24,805 bases of DNA from BS750m-G62 sp964577175. Its GTDB lineage: Bacteria > Planctomycetota > Phycisphaerae > FEN-1346. Numbering within the stretch: position 1 is the stretch's first letter; every line of letters begins with the position of its first letter. The stretch spans positions 1 through 24,805 of the forward strand of contig CAZNYC010000058.1 in NCBI GenBank assembly GCA_964577175.1, given 5' to 3'. The notes under the pieces were generated by a model. It saw only the letters and a list, made by a program, of their open reading frames with translations, was not told the DNA's origin and did not search any database. A program made the translations under genes and the position numbers. Below are positions 7,068-15,200 of this stretch, piece by piece.

Positions 7068-7768
7068 GCGACCTCGGCGAGGTCTTCAACGTGATGCTGC
7101 ACGGCGACCTGGTGTCGGCGGTGGGCGGCGTGGGGACGGTGCTGCTGGTGGTGGCGCTGGCGTTCGTGATCGGCCAGATCATCGCGTGGACGTACATGTG
7201 GACGCACACGACGCTCTCGTACTCGCGGATGTACGTGTCGTCGCTGGTGGTGCTGCCGGTGCTGGTGGCCCTGGTGATGCTGCTGATGCAGGGGAACATC
7301 GCCTTCGCGTTCGGCCTGCTGGCGGTGTTCGCGGTCGTCCGGTTCCGCAACGTCCTGAAGGACACGCGCGACACCGTCTTCGTCCTGTGGTGCATCGTGA
7401 TGGGCCTGGCGGTCGGGACGATGCGGTTCTCGACGGCCCTGGTCGGGTGCCTGTGCGTGGCGGCGATCTTCCTGTACCTGCGTCTGACGGCGTTCGGGAC
7501 GCGGCACCGGTACGACGTGATTCTGAACCTGCACTGGGTGGGTCCGGGCCGGGCGGCGAACCAGTTGAGCCCGGTGCTCCAGCGTCACAGCACGAAGACG
7601 TATTTGGCGAGCGAGCGTGCATCGCCGGACGAAGGGATGGACCTGTGTTACCGCATCCTGCTGCGGGACCCCGGTCGCAGCCGCGAACTGCTCGAGGAAC
7701 TCGAGAATACCGACGGGGTGGAATACGCCACCTTGAGCCAACGTGAAGTGGACGAATCGGAGATCTGA
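7064..7768 (+). CDS. DUF4956 multi-pass membrane protein (234 aa)
   Basis: The ATG at 7064 overlaps the VTC stop (ATGA) and has GAGGAG at 7049-7054. Five hydrophobic segments are visible, at about residues 23-44, 56-76, 79-95, 104-122 and 125-142. The family hallmark lies between the third and fourth: FAFGLLAVFAVVRFRNVLKD followed by TRDTVFVLWCIVMGLAVG. A soluble C-terminal domain of about 90 residues follows, with a small alpha/beta look (YDVILNLHW, LLEELENTDGVEYATLSQ). The molecular function is unknown. DUF4956 is known mainly as a neighbour of VTC and CotH genes. Its position between a soluble phosphate-polymer enzyme and a HlyD adaptor suggests it is the inner-membrane part of the system (inference). 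The next gene starts 3 nt after its stop. Confidence 0.88.
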   Translation: MSDLGEVFNVMLHGDLVSAVGGVGTVLLVVALAFVIGQIIAWTYMWTHTTLSYSRMYVSSLVVLPVLVALVMLLMQGNIAFAFGLLAVFAVVRFRNVLKDTRDTVFVLWCIVMGLAVGTMRFSTALVGCLCVAAIFLYLRLTAFGTRHRYDVILNLHWVGPGRAANQLSPVLQRHSTKTYLASERASPDEGMDLCYRILLRDPGRSRELLEELENTDGVEYATLSQREVDESEI

Positions 7769-7771
7769 CGC

Positions 7772-9034
7772 GTGCCGAAGCCCTCTCGCATTCCGACGCC
7801 CTGGCGGCACCGGTGGCGGCGCCTCCGGTTCCGTATTCTGCCGTTTACGATGTTCGTTGCGGTGGCCGTGCTGACGGCCTGGCTGTGGGGCCAGCACCTG
7901 AGCCTGCCCAATGCCACCGGCGAGGTGGGGGCGGTGCGCGTGGATGCGGTCAGCCCGTCGGACGGGCGGCTGGTGTCCCTGGAGGGCGGCCCGGTCCGTC
8001 TCTACGAGAAGGTCAAACGGGGGGAGGTGGTGGCGCGGCTGGATCCCGGTCAGTCGGAGGCGAGCCTCGCGACCCTGCAAGAGGACCTCGCCCGTCTCCA
8101 GGAGGAACTCCAGTCCACCCGGGCCCAGGTCACAGAGCAGCAGGAGGCCCGGCTCCATACGGAACTGGCCCAGAGGCACCGGCTGGAGCAGTCCATCGAG
8201 CAGTTGCAGTTGGACATCCAGGACCGCAAGACGCTGATCCAGTCCGACGAGGTGGAACTGGCCCGCCTGGAGGAGAAGTACGACGCCGTCGAGGCCCTGT
8301 ACAAGCAGGGGGTGGAATCGCGGCTGGAACTGGTCAACATCAAGTCGCAGCGGGACGTGATCCAGAAACGGCTCGAAGGCAACCGCGAGGCCCTGGCCGA
8401 GGCCCGGCAGCAGTTGACGCAGTGCCAGGAGCGCCTCCGCGAGTACCGCCTGACGCAGGCGGCGGAGATGGAGAAGATCCTGGCGCCGCTTCGGGCGGCC
8501 ATCGAGACGCAGCGGAAACGGATTGACGAGGTCCGGCTCCAGATCGAGAACCTCCTCATCCGGGCGCCGCTGGACGGCGTGGTGGCGGCGGTCCACAAAT
8601 GGGCCGGCCAGAACGTCCTGGCGGGGGACCCCGTCCTCTCGATTGCCAGTACCGACACGCAGTACATCCTGAGTTACGTGCGGGAGGACATGGGGATCAA
8701 ACCGCGCGTCGGAATGCCCGTGGAGGTCAGCGTGCGGAACCTGCCCCGCCGGACCGCGCGGGCGGAAGTCGAAGAGATCGGGCCGCAGATCGAGGTCGTT
8801 CCCCCGCACCAGTTGCGGGATCCGCAGATGCCGGAATGGGGACTGCCCGTCCGCATCACCATGCCGGAGACCCTCGACCTCCGCCCGGGGGAACTGGTCG
8901 ACGTGCAATTCCAACCGCGCGGGCTGATGGGGCTCGTCGGCGGCGCCGGCCAGACGGCCCCGGCGCCGGCCGATGCCGTCCGCATGGCCGATGGCACCGC
9001 GGGCGACGGCGCCTCGCGCCCGGCCACGCCCTGA
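7772..9034 (+). CDS. HlyD-type membrane fusion protein (420 aa)
   Basis: A GTG start at 7772, three nt after the DUF4956 stop, with GGAG at 7759-7762. Residues 1-20 are cytoplasmic and Arg-rich, and about 22-41 is a single membrane anchor (FTMFVAVAVLTAWLWG). Then comes the first barrel-sandwich half (DAVSPSDGRLVSLEGGPVRL and KRGEVVARLDPGQ). Residues about 92-265 are a long antiparallel coiled coil rich in Gln, Glu and Leu. The second half begins LLIRAPLDGVVAAVHKWAGQ, and the beta-barrel carries YVREDMGIKPRVGMPVEVSV. The tail is Ala/Pro-rich. The architecture is the anchored HlyD/EmrA type rather than a cleaved RND adaptor, unlike the product of 2696-3745. No ABC or MFS pump accompanies it. 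Its likely inner-membrane partner is DUF4956 (inference). Confidence 0.9.
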   Translation: MPKPSRIPTPWRHRWRRLRFRILPFTMFVAVAVLTAWLWGQHLSLPNATGEVGAVRVDAVSPSDGRLVSLEGGPVRLYEKVKRGEVVARLDPGQSEASLATLQEDLARLQEELQSTRAQVTEQQEARLHTELAQRHRLEQSIEQLQLDIQDRKTLIQSDEVELARLEEKYDAVEALYKQGVESRLELVNIKSQRDVIQKRLEGNREALAEARQQLTQCQERLREYRLTQAAEMEKILAPLRAAIETQRKRIDEVRLQIENLLIRAPLDGVVAAVHKWAGQNVLAGDPVLSIASTDTQYILSYVREDMGIKPRVGMPVEVSVRNLPRRTARAEVEEIGPQIEVVPPHQLRDPQMPEWGLPVRITMPETLDLRPGELVDVQFQPRGLMGLVGGAGQTAPAPADAVRMADGTAGDGASRPATP

Positions 9035-9202
9035 CCCTCGGGAGGCCGGCCCGGCACGTCGCCACCGGGGGCTGAAGGCACGACGGCGGTGAGGGCAGGG
9101 GGGCGAAGCGCGGCCGCGCCGACGCGCCATGTCACGACGCGAATCTCAGGTGCACGGCACCCCCGCCCGGCCTGGCGGGGCCGGTGTAGAGGGGAGGGTC
9201 CG

Positions 9203-12200
9203 ATGACCAGGCGATCTGCACCACGTCCGTCCCGGCCGCCCGTTTTCGAGGCCGTTGAGCCGCGCCTCCTCCTCGACGGCACGCCCCTGATTACCGAGTT
9301 CCTGGCCGATAACGACAACGGCATCGAGACCCGCGTCCGGGCAAGCACCGGCGAGGCGTTCTCCGGCGACCCGATGACGCCGGACTGGATCGAAATCCAC
9401 AACCCCACCGCCTCGGCCGTCGACCTGGCCGGCTGGTACCTGACCGACGACGTCTACGACCCGCTGAACCCCGACGATTGGGACCGGTGGCAGTTTCCCT
9501 CCACCGAGCCGGGCGAGACCGTCCTGGACCCCGGCGCGTACCTCCTCGTTTACGCCACCGGCGAGAACATCACGGACCCGGACCTGGACGAGACCGGCCG
9601 CCTCCACACCGATTTCGGCCTCTCCAGGGGCGGCGAGTATGTGGCCCTGGTGGGGCCGGGCGGCACGCCCGGCGACATCGTCAGCGAGTTCGATTTTCCC
9701 GAGCAGGAGAGCGACGTCTCGTACGGCCTGTACGAGTCGGTCGACACCCACTACCTCACGCCGCCGGGGTCCACCGGCTACACGCTGATTCCGGATGGCC
9801 CGGAGGCGGGCTGGACGGACGCGGCGTACGATCACAGTGGGTGGCTCCAGGGCGACACGGGCATCGGGTTCGAGACGATGATTCCCGGCTTCGCCACCCG
9901 CGTCTACAAGGCCAACATCTCGGTGACCAGCGTGGGGTCGGCCGAGTCGGTGATCTCCAGCCCCTCCAAGCAGCAGGCGGTGTACCAGGCCAACGACCCG
10001 ATCGTGGACTACTACAACACGGGGGGGCACGGCCATACGACGGAAGGCGAATACGCGTTCCCCGGGCTGGAAATGGGCGTCGATGCGAGCAATTTCGCCG
10101 TCGAAGTCACCGGCGTGCTCACCATTCCCACGGCCGGCGAGTGGACCTTCATCGTCAACAGCGACGAGGGGTTCAGCCTGGACCTCCAGGAGCAGGGGGG
10201 CGACGCCTCCTTGTTCATGCAGTACTGGTCGCTGCGGACCCCCGCCGACAGCGTGGGCGTGCTCCACGTGACCACGCCCGGGACGTACGACCTGCGGCTG
10301 GTAACGTTCGAGGCGAGCGGCGGCGCCGAGGTCGAACTCTGGGCCGCCGAGGGCAACCACGAGGCGTGGAACGAAACGGACTTCTTCCTGGTCGGCGATA
10401 CCGATGCCGGCAGCCTGACGGTGCAGTCCGAAGTCGTGGCCGGACTCACCGGCTATTCGCGGTTCATCCGGACGGACGTCCAGGACCCGATGTTCGGGCA
10501 GAACGCCTCGGCGTACCTGCGGGTGCCGTTCAACGTGGCCGACCCCGCCGACTACGAGAGCCTGTACCTCCAGATGTGGTACGAGGACGGGTTCGTCGCG
10601 TACCTGAACGGGACGAAGGTGGCGGAGGGCAACGCGCCGGCCTCGCCGACGTGGGACGCCTCCGCCACGGGCGAGCGGCCGAAGGAGGAGGCCGTCCAGC
10701 GGGTCGATATCGACCTGACCGGCCACATGGGCCTCCTTTACGCCGGCACGAACGTCCTGGCGGTCCAGGGGCTGAACCTCTCGGCCGCCGACGGCGACTT
10801 CCTGCTGCTGCCCGTCCTGGCGGAACTTGCCTTCACGGGCGTCGTGCCCCACTACTTCACGACGGTCAGCCCGGGCGGGCCGAACCTGGACGCGTACCTC
10901 GCCCGCTGTGGCGACACGGCGTTCAGCGTCGACCGCGGCTTCTACGACGCCCCGTTCGACGTCGAGATTACCACCTCCACCGCCGGCGCCACCATCTGGT
11001 ACACCCTGAACGGGAGCAGCCCGCTGGACGAGGACGGCCAGCCGAGCGACGACGCCATCGCCTACGCCGGCCCCATTGCGGTCAGCACGTCGACGGTGCT
11101 GCGGGCGGCGGCCACGCGGCAGAACTACCTGCCCACCAACGTCGACACCCAGACGTACGTTTTTCCGGCGGCCGTCCTCACCCAGCCCGGCACGCCGGCG
11201 GGGTTCCCGTCGTCGTGGGGGGGCACGTCGGCCGACTACCAGATGGACCCGGAGATCACGAACAGTTACTCGACGCAGCAACTCCTCGACGCCCTGAACT
11301 CGCTGCCCTCGATGTCGCTCGTCATGGACCTGGACGACCTGTTCGGTTCCGCCGACGGCATCTACGCCAATCCCATGGAGGACGGTGAGAACTGGGAGCG
11401 GCCGGGGTCCATCGAACTCTTCTACCCCGAGGGCTACGAGGCCGAGGACGACGGCTTCCAGGTGAACTGCGGCGTGCGGATGTACGGCGGCGTGGGGCGG
11501 CGCGAGCGTTTCCGCAAGCACTCGTTCCGCCTTCTGTTCAAGGGCGACTACGGCCCCACGAAACTCCAGTACCCGCTCTTCAGCGAGACGCCCGTCGACG
11601 AGTTCGACACGATGATCCTCCGCGCCAACTTCAACGACCAGTTCCAGAACGGGGGGGCGGCCGGCCAGTACATCCGCGACGAATGGGCCCGCCGCGTCCA
11701 ACTGGCCCTCGGCACGCCCTCGGCCACCGGCGACTTCGTCCACCTGTACCTCAACGGCCTGTACTGGGGCCTGTACAACCCGTCCGAGCGGCCGGACCAG
11801 TCCATCGGCCCCGCCTACTTCGGCGGCGGCGACAAGGACAACTGGGACGCCATCAACTCCGGGTCCCCCACCGGCGAGAGCGACACCGCCGAATGGAGCG
11901 CCCTGCGCTCCTTCGTCGCCAACAACGACATCACCCAGCACGCCAACTACATGCGGGTCCAGGGCGCCAATCCGGACGGCTCCGACAATCCCACCTACCC
12001 CTCCCTGCTCGACGCCCACAACTACGTCGTCCACCTGATGGCGAACATGTATTTCGGCAACACCGACTGGCCGAATCACAACTGGTACGCCGCCCGCCAG
12101 GAAGACCCCGGCAGCGCCGGATGGAAGTGGTTCACCTGGGACGCCGAGTGGATCATGGACCGTCGTCTGCGGCACCGGGACGTGGCCCCGCTCTACATCG

Positions 12201-15200
12201 ACGTGACCTACGTCTACGACAACGCCGCCCAGCCGTACAGTTACCTCCGCCACAACGAGGAGTTCCGGACGCTGTTCGGCGACGTGGCCCACGCGGCGTT
12301 CTTCAACGGCGGGCCGCTGTACGCGGACCCGAGCGATCCCGGGTGGAACCCCGCCGAGCCGGAGACCAACCGGCCGGCCGCCCTGTACGACGAACTGGCC
12401 GACCTCGTGGAACGGGCGATCATCACCGAGTCCGCCCGCTGGGGCGACGCCGGCCGCAGTTCCCCCATCACCCCGGACCAGTGGGCCGGCACCCGCGACT
12501 GGATCCTCAACAGTTACCTGCCCTACCGCAATCCCATCTTCATCGACCAACTGCGCGGCGCCGGGCTCTACCCGGACGTCGACGCGCCGACGTTCTACAT
12601 CAACGGCAGTTACCAGCACGGCGGGACGCTCTCGGCCGGCGACGTCCTGGGCATCGACAACCCGTACGACCCCGCCGACGCCACCGTCTACTACACGCTG
12701 GACGGCACGGACCCGCGGTCGGCGGGCGGCGGCATCGCCCACACCGCCGTCGCCTATACCGGCCCCGTCGCCATCCACGCCAACACCGCGGTCAAGGCGC
12801 GGGTGTATGACGGCGCGGAGTGGAGCGCCCTGGTCGAGGCGATCTACCTGCTCGATACCGCCCCGCCGCTCCGCATCACCGAACTCATGTACAACCCGGC
12901 TGCCCCCAGCGCCGCCGAAATCGCCGCCGGCTTCGACAACAACGACGACTTCGAGTACGTGGAACTCAAGAACATCGGCAACGAACCCGTGGACCTGGCG
13001 GGGCTGGCGTTCGTCGACGGCATCGACTTCAGCGCCCCCGCCGTCACCCTGAACCCGGGCGAGTACGGACTCGTCGTCAAGAATCCGTCGGCGTTCATGT
13101 CCCGTTACGGCACGGGCCACGGCGGCGAGCCGTACACCATTCTCGGCCAGTTCGCCGGTGGCACGAACCTCTCCAACGCCGGCGAGAGCGTTTACCTCCA
13201 GGACCACGTCGGCGGCCTGATCCACGACTTCGAATACCGGGACGGCTGGTTCGGCCGGACCGACGGCGGGGGGTATTCCCTCGTCGTCCGCGACGAGGGA
13301 CAGGACCTCGGCCTCTGGGACAACAAGGACGGCTGGCGGCCGAGTTGGCAGTTCGGCGGTAACCCCGGCGCCGCCGACCCCGGTCCCGACGCCGGCGCCG
13401 TCGTCATCAACGAACTCCTTGCCCACAGCAACGGGCTGGACGGTGACTGGATCGAACTGGTCAACACCTCCGGCCGGCCCGTGGACGTGGACGGCTGGTA
13501 CCTCTCCGACAGCGACGCCGACCTGGCCTCGCTGACGAAGTACCCGCTCACCTCGGCCACCGCCGACACTCTCCTGGAGGGGACGGGCGCCGGACGGTTC
13601 CTCGTCCTGACGGAGACGGACGACTTCGGCGGCGCCTTCGCCCTGAGCGAGTTCGGCGAGGCGGTGTTCCTCGTCGGCCGGGTCGACGAGGCCGACATCT
13701 TCCTCGCGGGCAGCCCCGCCGGCTGGCCCGCCGGCTGGTACCTGGCCGGGTACCGCCAGGACGAGTACTTCGGCGCCACCCCCGCCGAGCAGACCCTGGG
13801 CCGATACGTGAAGTCGACCGGCGGCGCGGACGTCGTCCTCCAGGCCGCCGCCACCCCCGGCGCCGAGAACGCCTATCCCGACGTGCCCGACGTCGTCATC
13901 AATGAGATCATGTACCACCCCGCCGACGAGGAGACCGGCCAGGAGTGGATCGAACTCCACAACCGCTCCGGCGCCGACGTCGCCCTCTGGGAACACGTGG
14001 ACCTCGACGGCTACCCGGACATGGACGTGGGCTGGGCGTTCACCGACGGCATCCTGTACACGTTCGACGTGGGCGATGACGTGCCGGCCGGCGGCTACGC
14101 CCTGGTCGTCCAGACGGACCCGTCGGCCTTCCGGTCGGCGTTCGGGATCCCGTCGTCGGTGCCGATCTACGGCCCGTTCGAGAACGACACCCGCCTGGCC
14201 AACGGCGGCGAGCGGCTGGCGCTGTCGCGCCCCGGCACCCCGGAGACGGCCAGTCCCCCGCCCGGCGAGACCGCGCCCTACGTGCCGTACATCGAGATCG
14301 AGAAGATCACGTACGAGGATGCGTACCCCTGGGACGTGCGGGCCGACGGCGGCGGGTTCACCCTGGCCCGCATCGACCCGGCGGCGTACATCGACGACGT
14401 GGCCAACTGGCCGCCCAGCACCTCGGGCGGCACGCCGGGCGCCGAGAACACCGATTTCGACTTCACCCCGCCTTCCGTGCCGGCCGGCGTCGCCGCCGCC
14501 GTTACCGGACCCGGGGCCGTCGAGGTATCCTGGAACGCCTCGAGCGACCCGGGCTCCGGCGTCCGCCACTACGTGGTCTACCGCAACGGCGTGCCGGTCA
14601 ACACTGTCAGCGACACGACCTTCGTCGACGCGAACGTCCTCCCCGCCGTGACGTATGCGTACCAGGTCTCGGCCGTCAACCTGGACTATTTCGAGAGCGA
14701 CCGGAGCACGCCCGCGGTCGAGGCCCGCATCGTGTCGGCCGAGGTGGACTCGACGCCCGGCGGGGTGGCCGTCGGCGTCGCGTTCTCCGAGCCGGTGAGC
14801 CCGGCCGGTGCCGAACTCCCCGGCAACTACACCATCACCTACGCCGGCGGGACGGCCGAGATCGCCGTCACCGGCGCGAACCTCCAGGCCGACGGCACGA
14901 CCGTTCTCCTCACCCTGGGCGAGAACCTCATGCCCGGCGAGTTCTACCTCCTGACCATCCAGGCCGTGCAGGCCGACGCCGACGGCACGCCCATCGCGCC
15001 GGACTGCGAACTCCCGTTCCAGTATGCCGAGGCCGGCGCCGGCTCCATCCTCCGCCAGTGGTGGCTCGGCATCCCCGGCACGTCCGTCACGGACCTGGCC
15101 GGCCACATCGATTACCCGGGCAACCCGGACGGCACGGACGAGGTCCCCTCGTTCGAGATCCCCATCGACTGGACCGCCGACGAGTTCGGCACGCGGATTC

